From assembly GCA_023665475.1 (NCBI GenBank), contig JAMPEB010000024.1, forward strand, positions 1-33,517: a stretch of DNA of 33,517 bases. The letters run 5' to 3'. Under the pieces are notes generated by a model. It saw only the letters and a list, made by a program, of their open reading frames with translations, was not told where the DNA came from and ran no database searches. Each line of letters begins with the position of its first letter. Position 1 is the stretch's first letter. Positions 20,333-27,156 of this stretch are shown one piece after another. The stretch comes from Lachnoclostridium sp. (GTDB taxonomy: Bacteria; Bacillota; Clostridia; Lachnospirales; Lachnospiraceae). The position numbers and the translations under genes were made by a program.

Positions 20333-21184
20333 ATGGAAGGATTTGAAATGACAGCAGGAAGAAGCGTAACCGCAGAAATGGTTACAAGCAGGCAGACGCA
20401 GGAAGTGCAGGGGCAGATTATTATGGCTAAGAAATTCCCGCGTGACTATGTTGCAAGCTGTAATCGCATCATGCAGGCTTGCCAGCGGAAAGGGCTTGCA
20501 GAAAAGGCTATGTATGAGTATCCGCGCGGCGGTCAGAAGGTTGTGGGCGCGTCAATTCGGCTTGCGGAAGCACTGGCGCAGAACTGGGGGAACATGAGCT
20601 TTGGCATTGTGGAGCTGGAACAGAAAAACGGTGAAAGTCAGGTTATGGCGTATGCGTGGGATTTGGAGACGAATACCAGGCAGGAAAAGATTTTCAGCGT
20701 GCCGCATGTCCGCAGCACCAAAAAGGGAAATGTGCCGCTGACTGATCCGCGCGACATTTATGAGATGGTGGCAAATCAAGGGGCGAGACGGCTTCGGGCG
20801 TGTATCTTAGGCATTATCCCCGGTGATGTTGTGGAGGATGCCATCGCACAGTGCAATCAGACACTCTTAGATGGTGAGAAAAAGCCCATTATTGACCTTG
20901 TGAAGGATATGGCGGCGATTTTCGAGAAGGAGTTTTCTATTCCAATTGAGGCGATTGAAAAGTACATAGGCTGTAAGTCGTCTGCTTTCTCCATGAATGA
21001 CCTTGTAAGGCTGAAAAGGGTTTACACATCCCTTAAGGATGGCATGGCAAAGCGCGAGGAAATCTTTGAGCTGCCGGGCGTGGAGAAGCCGGAGGCAGTA
21101 GACGCTTTCGAGGGCAAGGAAAAGAAACAGGCTGACGGACAGCAGGAGTTGAATCTTGAGGGTGGTGCGGATGAAGCTAAATGA
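20333..21184 (+). CDS. Probable single-strand annealing recombinase
   Basis: A 283-residue protein. The core contains QEVQGQIIMAKKFPRDYVAS, YPRGGQKVVGASIRLAEALA, and AYAWDLETNTRQEKIFSVPH, then DPRDIYEMVANQGARRLRAC. I recall this arrangement from phage proteins that accompany an exonuclease and act as annealing proteins, but it does not show the usual RecT phrases, so the exact superfamily (RecT, Erf or Rad52-like) is uncertain. The C-terminus is a charged linker ending QQELNLEGGADEAK, with QQELNL resembling a sliding-clamp-binding peptide. It overlaps the PD-(D/E)XK nuclease gene by 14 bases. Confidence 0.65.
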   Translation: MEGFEMTAGRSVTAEMVTSRQTQEVQGQIIMAKKFPRDYVASCNRIMQACQRKGLAEKAMYEYPRGGQKVVGASIRLAEALAQNWGNMSFGIVELEQKNGESQVMAYAWDLETNTRQEKIFSVPHVRSTKKGNVPLTDPRDIYEMVANQGARRLRACILGIIPGDVVEDAIAQCNQTLLDGEKKPIIDLVKDMAAIFEKEFSIPIEAIEKYIGCKSSAFSMNDLVRLKRVYTSLKDGMAKREEIFELPGVEKPEAVDAFEGKEKKQADGQQELNLEGGADEAK

Positions 21185-21911
21185 TGATAACTACTACTCA
21201 AAAGAGAGTAATCAAGCCTTTTTCAGCGTGTCGCAGTACAAGGATTTTATGAAGTGTGAGGCTATGGCATTAGCGAAAATCCGCGGCGAATACGAACAGC
21301 CTACAACAAAGGCTATGCTTATCGGCACGCTTGTCGATAGGTGGTTTGAGGGCACGCTTGATAAACTCCGCGCAGAATCGCCAAACATCTTCTTTTGCCG
21401 GAATGGTGCTTTAAGGGCAGAGTTCCGCAAGGCAGACCAGATAATTAAGAGGGTAACGCAGGACGAGCGTTTCATGCAGTACATGAGTGGTGAGAAACAA
21501 AAAATCCTCACATTTGAGATGTTCGGTGTTCCGTGGAAAATGAAAATGGATAGCTTTGTGGAGGGTATCTGCATCACTGATTTAAAGGTGGTGCAGAACT
21601 TCAAAAGCCTTGCGTTTTGGCGGTATGACCTGCAGGGGGCGATGTATCAGGCAGGAGTTATAAAATGCTTTGGCGACCGCTTACCGTTCTACTTGGCTGC
21701 GGCAACAAAAGAAAATGTTACGAATTTTGACATTTTTCAGATAGACCAGCCTACGCTTGATTTGGCATTAAAGGAGATTGCCGCAAATATGCCACGCTTT
21801 ATAGCAGTAAAACAGGGCATCGAAGAACCCCATTACTGCGGCGTGTGTGACTACTGTAAGAGCGTGAAAAAGGCGAGAATAAGAAATTATAGTGAATTAT
21901 TGGAGGGATAG
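21171..21911 (+). CDS. PD-(D/E)XK exonuclease (Exo8-like)
   Basis: A 246-residue protein from the ATG at 21171. It starts with an SVSQYKDFMKCEAMALAKI segment, as in RecE/Exo8-like PDDEXK nucleases. The core is KMKMDSFVEGICITDLKVVQ, where D and the DLK triad give the catalytic site; an aromatic helix with Q (FWRYDLQGAMYQAGV) follows, typical of this nuclease family. The end carries CGVCDYCK, a small metal-binding cluster. It likely resects double-stranded ends to load the annealing protein encoded just upstream; both are translationally coupled. Confidence 0.8.
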   Translation: MKLNDDNYYSKESNQAFFSVSQYKDFMKCEAMALAKIRGEYEQPTTKAMLIGTLVDRWFEGTLDKLRAESPNIFFCRNGALRAEFRKADQIIKRVTQDERFMQYMSGEKQKILTFEMFGVPWKMKMDSFVEGICITDLKVVQNFKSLAFWRYDLQGAMYQAGVIKCFGDRLPFYLAAATKENVTNFDIFQIDQPTLDLALKEIAANMPRFIAVKQGIEEPHYCGVCDYCKSVKKARIRNYSELLEG

Positions 21912-21914
21912 GAA

Positions 21915-22211
21915 ATGGTGATATACATATCTGGCGCAATCAGCGGTACAGATGATTATATGGAACGCTTTCAGAAAGTGGAGGATAAACTTTTGGGGAA
22001 AGGCGAAAGTGTTATCAATCCCGCAAGGTTCAATGCAAATCTTCCGAGTATTTTTTGTTACGAGGATTACATGAAGTTGGATTTTACCATGATTGAACTG
22101 TGTGACGCTATTTACATGATGAAAGGTTGGGAAAAGTCCTGCGGCGCTAATCGTGAATATGGGTATGCTCTTGGACTTGGAAAAACCATTCTTTTCGAGG
22201 AGGTGAAATAG
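21915..22211 (+). CDS. DUF4406-type protein (deoxyribosyltransferase-like)
   Basis: A 98-residue protein starting MVIYISGAISGTDDYMERFQ, with NPARFN, then DFTMIELCDAIYMMKGWEKS and CGANREYGYALGLG. This is the DUF4406 pattern, related to nucleoside 2-deoxyribosyltransferases; the GANREYGYA glutamate would match their catalytic region. In phages it is thought to bind or modify a nucleotide, but activity is not proven. GAGGGATAGGA precedes the ATG; the stop overlaps the HerA start by one base. Confidence 0.8.
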   Translation: MVIYISGAISGTDDYMERFQKVEDKLLGKGESVINPARFNANLPSIFCYEDYMKLDFTMIELCDAIYMMKGWEKSCGANREYGYALGLGKTILFEEVK

Positions 22212-23761
22212 TGAAATTAGTAAAAATATTACCCGACAAAATACAAATCAAAACAGACGATGCAGAGTTCAAAAACTGCCGCCTGAATGACCTCATATCC
22301 GTATCGGACGGCGAGGTGGAGCTTGTCACAACGATAACTGCCATAACGGACAATGACGCTGAAACGCAGATGGACGATAATGCGGTGCTGGCGGAAATGG
22401 AAGAAATTTCCTTGAAAGTGATTGAGTGTTCGATTTTGGGAAGTGTGGTTGACGGCGAATTTAAACAGCAGATTGACCGCTATCCGAGTACAGATGTTGT
22501 AATCAGAAAGATTGACAAAGACGAATTTCTTGTTATTTTACCTAACATCTATAACTCATTTGAGATTGGAAACTTTGCAAGCTACGGAATCCCAGCATAC
22601 ATTGACGGCAATAAATTCTACCAACGCCATTCCTGCATTGTCGGCAACACAGGCTGTGGAAAGTCCGAAACGGTCACGAAGATTATTGAGGAAACCGCAA
22701 AGAATACCAATTGTAATATCGTCATATTCGATATTCACGGCGAGTACAGCCAACTTTCCTATGTGGACAGTATCAAAATGGGCGAAGTGCCGTTCCCTAT
22801 CTGGATGTTGGGGTTTGCGGATATGGCGGCAAATGTGCTGAAAGTCAAAGAGGATAGTACGGTGGTTATGTCGGCGTTAAGGAAAGCGTACTATGGGTGC
22901 AGGAGTATAAGTGGAAATGAAAGCAAGCCTTTGTATTTTAAGTTTGAAAATCTCATGGAGTATATGGAAAACCTAAATACAGAGCGGATAGAAGATGGCG
23001 TATATGCTACTGGTGAGAAAAAGGGTACATACAAATTCAAAAATGGAGATTACAACGGAAAACTGAATGGAATTGTAAACACAATGGAAACCCTTTACAA
23101 AGACAAGAGATATTCTTTTTTGTTTAAGAATAAGCCGCAAGGTTATCTTTTAGAACTTATGAATCGCATCATGGGCGGCGATAAGCCAGTGAAAAACATT
23201 GACCTCTCCGGCATACCCCACGACATAGCGGTGCTGATTATCGGGGCGATAACGAAGCTGATTTACAACATTCAGATTATGCAGAAAGACGCACGACCGA
23301 TAACCCTTGTCTGTGATGAGGCACATGTTTACATACCGACAGATTTTCAGTTATCGGCGGCACAGCGGCGCATGGTAGAGATATTCGAGAATATCGCGAA
23401 GGAGGGTAGGAAGTTCGGTATCACGCTGTTTGTGGCTTCACAGCGTCCGTCTGAACTGAATAAAGCGATTATGGCGCAGTGCGCAAACTACATTGTGATG
23501 AAACTCAATAACGAGAATGACAAGTCCATGATTAAGGGCATGATGCCAGCGGGGAGCGCAGATGTGATTGAAACAACGACCATGTTCATCCCCGGTGACT
23601 GCCTTGTGGTGGGTGATGCTTGCCCGATACCGCTTAAAATCCATGTGGAGCTTGCGAAAGAGCGTCCGCAGAGTAAAACTATACAATTTTGGGATGAATG
23701 GTCTAAAGAGCGTGAGAGTGTGGATTATGGGGCTTGTTTGGAGGAATATTTGGAGAATTAG
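22211..23761 (+). CDS. HerA-like DNA-translocating ATPase
   Basis: A 516-residue protein from a GTG start with GAGGAGGTG upstream. Residues 1-120 are beta-rich, like a HAS-barrel. Walker A is GNTGCGKS at 145-152, followed by DIHGEY at 174-179, a phrase typical of HerA. Walker B is LVCDEAH at 366-372 and SQRPSE at 410-415 is the sensor-like motif of the HerA/FtsK family. HerA forms hexamers that translocate DNA with a nuclease partner (NurA in archaea). Here the neighbours are an annealing protein, a PD-(D/E)XK nuclease and RusA, so it probably serves DNA end processing. No NurA or Sir2 partner is seen. Confidence 0.85.
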   Translation: MKLVKILPDKIQIKTDDAEFKNCRLNDLISVSDGEVELVTTITAITDNDAETQMDDNAVLAEMEEISLKVIECSILGSVVDGEFKQQIDRYPSTDVVIRKIDKDEFLVILPNIYNSFEIGNFASYGIPAYIDGNKFYQRHSCIVGNTGCGKSETVTKIIEETAKNTNCNIVIFDIHGEYSQLSYVDSIKMGEVPFPIWMLGFADMAANVLKVKEDSTVVMSALRKAYYGCRSISGNESKPLYFKFENLMEYMENLNTERIEDGVYATGEKKGTYKFKNGDYNGKLNGIVNTMETLYKDKRYSFLFKNKPQGYLLELMNRIMGGDKPVKNIDLSGIPHDIAVLIIGAITKLIYNIQIMQKDARPITLVCDEAHVYIPTDFQLSAAQRRMVEIFENIAKEGRKFGITLFVASQRPSELNKAIMAQCANYIVMKLNNENDKSMIKGMMPAGSADVIETTTMFIPGDCLVVGDACPIPLKIHVELAKERPQSKTIQFWDEWSKERESVDYGACLEEYLEN

Positions 23762-23770
23762 GAGAGTGGC

Positions 23771-24064
23771 ATGAGAATTGTATCACAGGACGGAAGAATT
23801 GATTTGCCGTATGAAAATTTTTCGTTGAGCATTACGCAAGATAATTCCATAGTTGCCGCAAGAGATGTTGTCGCAAGACCTATGGAAATGTTAATTGGAG
23901 TAGTTGCAAAATATAGTAATTTTGATAATGCAAAAAGAGCATTGGAAGAATTAAGAGAAAAGTATGTCGAAACAGTGACAGGTTGTTCTGAATACGCATA
24001 TACGCTCTTTGATTATCCAAAAGTGTTTCAGTTTCCGACTGATAAAGAAATTGATGAAAGGTAA
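23771..24064 (+). CDS. Conserved-looking small early protein, 97 residues
   Basis: A 97-residue protein starting MRIVSQDGRIDLPYENFSLS, then DNSIVAARDVVARPMEML and a helical end with ALEELREKYVE. The opening (MRIVSQDG, DLPYE) is a phrase I have seen in many Firmicutes phage proteins, where it behaves like a small beta-barrel plus helix; function is unknown. GGAGAG lies upstream of the ATG. It stands just after the HerA-like gene. Confidence 0.65.
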   Translation: MRIVSQDGRIDLPYENFSLSITQDNSIVAARDVVARPMEMLIGVVAKYSNFDNAKRALEELREKYVETVTGCSEYAYTLFDYPKVFQFPTDKEIDER

Positions 24065-24097
24065 CTACTAACATTGTTCATGCGTATATCACAAAAA

Positions 24098-24120
24098 CGG
24101 CGGTAGTTGGTCTGCCGCCG
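24098..24120 (+). other. GC-rich hairpin upstream of small Cys-rich gene
   Basis: CGGCGGTAG (24098-24106) pairs with CTGCCGCCG (24112-24120) with a 5-base loop; one G-T pair. GAAAGGAGG follows at once, so it probably shields or stabilises the mRNA at the start of the next gene. No T-run. Confidence 0.5.
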
Positions 24121-24134
24121 GAAAGGAGGATTTT

Positions 24135-24278
24135 ATGAGTAAGTGTTGTGGAAACTGCGAATTTAGCAAGTATGACAAGTCAGAGCATGAATTTGTCTGC
24201 AAATGTGAAGAAAGCGAAAACTACGCACTTCCTACGGAGTATCGGGGAAGTTGCGAGGAATTTGCGGAGAGGGATTAA
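24135..24278 (+). CDS. Small Cys-rich protein, 47 residues
   Basis: A 47-residue protein with AAAGGAGG before the ATG. It contains CCGNCEFSKYDKSEHEFVCK and SCEEF, with six cysteines arranged in CxxC-like groups that could bind zinc. Similar short proteins occur at 30447 in this window. The RusA gene starts on the base after its stop. Function unknown. Confidence 0.65.
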   Translation: MSKCCGNCEFSKYDKSEHEFVCKCEESENYALPTEYRGSCEEFAERD

Positions 24279-24650
24279 ATGGAGTATTTACTGACAATCC
24301 CCGGCACACTGAACAACTTAAATGACTACATAGCCGCCGAACGCACGAACCGCCACAAAGGGGCGAAAATGAAAGCGGACAACGGTAATATCGTTGCGGT
24401 GGCAATAAGGCAATACTTGAGGGGCGTGAGGATTGAGAAACCAGTCGAGATGCACTACACATGGTATGAGCCGAACAAAAGGCGTGATAAGGACAATATA
24501 AGCTCCTTTGGGCGCAAGGTAATTCAGGACGCACTTGTGCAGTGCGGAGTGCTGAAAGATGACGGCTGGAAGCATGTTGTCGGGTTCTCCGACAGGTTTG
24601 AGGTGGATAAGTATGATCCACGGATAGAAGTTTTGATAAAAGAAATATAG
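24279..24650 (+). CDS. rusA: RusA-type Holliday junction resolvase
   Basis: A 123-residue protein with the RusA fold: EYLLTIPGTLNNLNDYI at the N-terminus and the signature EPNKRRDKDNISSFGRKVIQ followed by DALVQCGVLKDD. Acidic residues D70, D72 and D84 plus D94/D95 correspond to the metal-binding site. RusA cuts four-way junctions and branched DNA made by recombination and replication. Its length is typical. It starts directly after a small Cys-rich gene and precedes the initiator, so it belongs to the recombination/replication operon. Confidence 0.85.
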   Translation: MEYLLTIPGTLNNLNDYIAAERTNRHKGAKMKADNGNIVAVAIRQYLRGVRIEKPVEMHYTWYEPNKRRDKDNISSFGRKVIQDALVQCGVLKDDGWKHVVGFSDRFEVDKYDPRIEVLIKEI

Positions 24651-24732
24651 TGGTTACAGAATTTCTGCTTGCGTATAGGTGTCTATGTATGCTTTGCGTT
24701 TGGTGGAAAGTAACCGCTGAAAGGATAAAAAT

Positions 24733-25620
24733 ATGGCAGGAAAACCCAAAAAGCGGATTGACTATGCCGGGTGGTCTGTTGATATTTTCTCCAATGATAT
24801 TAAGATTGACAAGCTTCTGGACGCACAAGGCTGGCAAGGATTTGGAGTATATTTTTACCTTTGTCAGATGGCATTTGGGAGCGAGGGATACTACTATGAA
24901 TGGTGCTACGACCTCTGTGCAACGACCGCAAGGAAGATGGGCGGGGGCGTGGGTGCCGGTACGGTGAAAGAAGCCGTGGACTACTGCTTGCAGATTGGTC
25001 TTTTTGACAAGGGGCTGTTTGACAGGTGGGGAGTGCTTACCAGTAGAGGTATCCAAAAAAGCTATCTCGTAGTCCTAAAAAACAAGAACCGCAAAGGGAC
25101 GGAGATATATAGAGATTACTGGCTGCTTGATACTTCAAAAAAGGAAGATTATCAAGGCGTGGTTTTTGTACACAAAAATAGTCATTCACTAGGAGAGAAT
25201 AGTCATTCACTAGGAGAGAATAGTCATTCACTAGAACAAAAGGAAAGTAAAGTAAAGGAAAGTAAAGTAAAAGAAAATAATATGTGCAAAGCTGAAGCTT
25301 CTGCACTGTTTGAAAAACTCTGGTCATTATATCCCTGCAAAAAAGGAAAAGGGAGAATATCAGATGCAAAGAAGCTGCAACTGTTCAGCATAGGGTTTGA
25401 AGAAATGTCAAGAGCCATAGAACGGTATAAACGGTATGTAGAGAGTATTGACTATTTGCAATACCAGAATGGAAGCACATTCTTTAATTCCGGCTATATT
25501 GACTATCTGGATGCGAATTACACACCTGCGCCAAAAAAACAGAAAAATAACTTTAATAATTTTGAACATCATAATTACAATTTTGATGAATTAGAAAGGG
25601 AATTATTGGAAAATGGGTAA
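24733..25620 (+). CDS. Replication initiator-like protein (DUF4373)
   Basis: A 295-residue protein. Residues 1-120 (YAGWSVDIFSNDIKIDKLLD, then GWQGFGVYFYLCQMAFGSEG) are the DUF4373/Lin1244-type winged-helix N-terminus found in phage replisome organisers. A linker at about 149-178 has three NSHSLGE-type repeats and two KESKVKE repeats. The C-terminus (WSLYPCKKGKGRISDAKKLQ, SRAIERYKRYVES) is the helical domain common to DnaD-like/initiator proteins. It probably binds origin DNA. No DnaC-like loader gene follows, so the loader may be absent or be recruited from the host. GAAAGG lies eight bases before the ATG. Confidence 0.8.
   Translation: MAGKPKKRIDYAGWSVDIFSNDIKIDKLLDAQGWQGFGVYFYLCQMAFGSEGYYYEWCYDLCATTARKMGGGVGAGTVKEAVDYCLQIGLFDKGLFDRWGVLTSRGIQKSYLVVLKNKNRKGTEIYRDYWLLDTSKKEDYQGVVFVHKNSHSLGENSHSLGENSHSLEQKESKVKESKVKENNMCKAEASALFEKLWSLYPCKKGKGRISDAKKLQLFSIGFEEMSRAIERYKRYVESIDYLQYQNGSTFFNSGYIDYLDANYTPAPKKQKNNFNNFEHHNYNFDELERELLENG
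25177..25239 (+). repeat. 21-bp iterons, candidate replication origin
   Basis: Three direct repeats of 21 bp at 25177-25197, 25198-25218 and 25219-25239 share the core AATAGTCATTCACTAG, with arms TAGT/ACTA around CATTC. The third copy diverges in its last bases. An A-rich stretch with two GGAAAGTAAAGTAAA copies follows (25240-25280), like a DNA-unwinding element. Iterons plus an AT-rich region inside an initiator gene match the lambda O type of origin. Confidence 0.75.
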
Positions 25621-25669
25621 AACTAATCTTTACACGATAGTAACCAATGACGAATAGGAGAAAAAAAGA

Positions 25670-25840
25670 ATGGGAAGATATGAAGACTATATCGCAAGGC
25701 TATGCCGGACCGGACGGTATACGCCAGAGGAAGCGAAAGAGTTTGCCACATGTAAAGAAGTTGAAAAGTATTATCAGGAAGAGGGAGAAACGGCGGATAC
25801 TGAAAATTCTACCTACACTCCATTAGGCGAGTGCAGATAA
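25670..25840 (+). CDS. Small protein, 56 residues
   Basis: A 56-residue protein starting MGRYEDYIARLCRTGRYTPE, then EFATCKEVEKYYQEEGETAD. ATAGGAG lies upstream. Helical and acidic, with no family I recognise. It lies in the string of small genes between the initiator and the terminase. Confidence 0.6.
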   Translation: MGRYEDYIARLCRTGRYTPEEAKEFATCKEVEKYYQEEGETADTENSTYTPLGECR

Positions 25841-25852
25841 GGCGGTGATCCC

Positions 25853-26245
25853 ATGCGCAGATATAATATCCCCGGCCAGATAACCCTATCAGAATGGCTT
25901 GCGGACATCGGGCAGCACATACCAGAGAAAATAAAATACAAAGGCGCACCCCGCCACCCATGGGAGTATTACGGCATATCAAAAGAGCGGTATAAGGAGC
26001 TGACCGCAATGGCACGGCAAAAAGAATATGCCCCTCTCGTCTCGTCTGCGGCTCATACAGCAAATGAAATGCTTTCAGGGTACATTTTTCTATCCGTAAC
26101 AAAAAACTTGTCCTATGAGGGCTTGCAGACGCTCTGGGAGTTACGGGAGATTGAGCGGATGCCGTGCGGACGGTCAGACTTTTATGGGTGGCGGAGGGAG
26201 TTCTACGGGATTTTTAATGAAAAACTGAAGGAGATGGGAAAATGA
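25853..26245 (+). CDS. Unknown protein, 130 residues
   Basis: A 130-residue protein starting MRRYNIPGQITLSEWLADIG. It has PWEYYGISKERYKELTAMAR in the middle and ends GWRREFYGIFNEKLKEMGK. Mostly helical with many Tyr/Arg and no metal or membrane motif. It occupies the place where late transcription regulators (ArpU/RinA-like) often lie before the terminase, but I do not see their helix-turn-helix signature, so the role is open. AAGGCGGTGAT precedes the ATG. It overlaps the next small gene by four bases. Confidence 0.7.
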   Translation: MRRYNIPGQITLSEWLADIGQHIPEKIKYKGAPRHPWEYYGISKERYKELTAMARQKEYAPLVSSAAHTANEMLSGYIFLSVTKNLSYEGLQTLWELREIERMPCGRSDFYGWRREFYGIFNEKLKEMGK

Positions 26246-26391
26246 AAGCAGTAATTGAAATCAGCGAGGAAACAATGAATAAATTATCTGGTGCTTTAAG
26301 TCTACCGCCGCTTTACGATGATGAAATCAGCATTGATGAGGATAATCTTAGTTATGCAATAAAAACTATGGTTGAAATTTGCACAGATTAA
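26242..26391 (+). CDS. Small acidic protein, 49 residues
   Basis: A 49-residue acidic protein starting MKAVIEISEETMNKLSGALS, ending SYAIKTMVEICTD. Its ATG overlaps the stop of the preceding gene, and GGAGATGGGAA lies upstream. Strand-helix-helix by inspection. Function unknown. Confidence 0.55.
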   Translation: MKAVIEISEETMNKLSGALSLPPLYDDEISIDEDNLSYAIKTMVEICTD

Positions 26392-26458
26392 AGAATGGTA
26401 CATTCAACCCATAAATCTGCATTACAATAGGTTTAGAATTGTGGAGGGAAAAGGAAAT

Positions 26459-26659
26459 ATGGAAGATAATTTTAAATGCAAAGCCGAAAAGTCGAGATAT
26501 TGTAATAAATGGCTAAGAGAGTGTGTGTCATGGAATAGCTGCAACCTTAAAGATTACGCTGCGCCATGCCCCGGGTGTATTGCATCAAGTCCGCTTGAAA
26601 ATGAGCGTTGCAATGATTGCATACATCAAAAGTGGAAACAGGATAATTATCAACCATGA
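26459..26659 (+). CDS. Small Cys-rich protein, 66 residues
   Basis: A 66-residue protein from the ATG at 26459 (GGAGGGAAAAGGAA upstream). Ten cysteines are spread through CKAEKSRYCNKWLREC, SWNSCNLKDYAAPCPGCIAS and CNDCIHQKW, so it may bind one or two metal ions. The frame is open further upstream, but the nearest good site is here. It overlaps the next gene by four bases. Function unknown. Confidence 0.65.
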   Translation: MEDNFKCKAEKSRYCNKWLRECVSWNSCNLKDYAAPCPGCIASSPLENERCNDCIHQKWKQDNYQP

Positions 26660-26889
26660 ACATCAAACAAACAACAACCAAACTCCAAAAAGCCCTGCTG
26701 CACCGTGGCTATATCTACAAGATTGCGACATACCAGTTTTACAGCGAACAGCAGAACCGCCTGATAACAGGATATAAAGTCACGGAGAAGCATGGCAAGA
26801 AAAATGTGGAGTTGCTGAAAACATGTTCACAGGTGGAAGTGTTAAAGTGGTTTGCGGAGAAGTGGAAAGAGGTAAATGGGAATGATTAG
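26656..26889 (+). CDS. Small basic protein, 77 residues
   Basis: A 77-residue basic protein starting MNIKQTTTKLQKALLHRGYI, with YSEQQNRLITGYKVTEKHGK and a C-terminal helix (VEVLKWFAEKWKEVNGND). The pattern is strand-rich in the middle with a final amphipathic helix. ATGA overlap with the previous gene. Small basic proteins of this kind often stand before the terminase; function not known. Confidence 0.65.
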   Translation: MNIKQTTTKLQKALLHRGYIYKIATYQFYSEQQNRLITGYKVTEKHGKKNVELLKTCSQVEVLKWFAEKWKEVNGND

Positions 26890-27139
26890 ACCAAACGACA
26901 TTGTAAAACACATACCAACAGGAGAGGAATGGGTTGTGTGTGGCGTTGACCACGCAAAAGGTGAATTGATACCATGCGGCTATCCGTTTCCATCAATAGC
27001 GAAAGCTTCTGATTGCGAACTCGTGGAAAGCAGATACATAAAAGAGCCACAATCAGAAGAGCGGATAAAAGCATTACAGAAAGAACATCTTGAAAGATTT
27101 ATTGATGTAAAGTCTGCTATGTTTCATGGAATGATTTGA
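26882..27139 (+). CDS. Small protein, 85 residues
   Basis: An 85-residue protein from the ATG at 26882 (GAGGT about eight bases upstream; an ATG at 26876 is also in frame). It has MIRPNDIVKHIPTGEEWVVC, then GELIPCGYPFPSIAKASDCE, which looks like a small SH3-like beta barrel. A helical C-terminus follows. Phage proteins with an SH3-like RPNDxVxHxPxGExW start are common, but their role is not established. It overlaps the preceding gene by eight bases. Confidence 0.65.
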   Translation: MIRPNDIVKHIPTGEEWVVCGVDHAKGELIPCGYPFPSIAKASDCELVESRYIKEPQSEERIKALQKEHLERFIDVKSAMFHGMI

Positions 27140-27156
27140 TTATGGACGGTGATTAA

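Noticed and set aside
24232..25056. 274-codon minus-strand frame opposite RusA and the initiator
   Set aside because: It is antisense to two recognised genes, is rich in Cys/His/Pro/Arg as expected for a shadow frame, and shows no family pattern.
25177..25239. CRISPR-like array
   Set aside because: The three 21-bp units are contiguous without spacers and code for an in-frame linker, so they are iterons or coding repeats.
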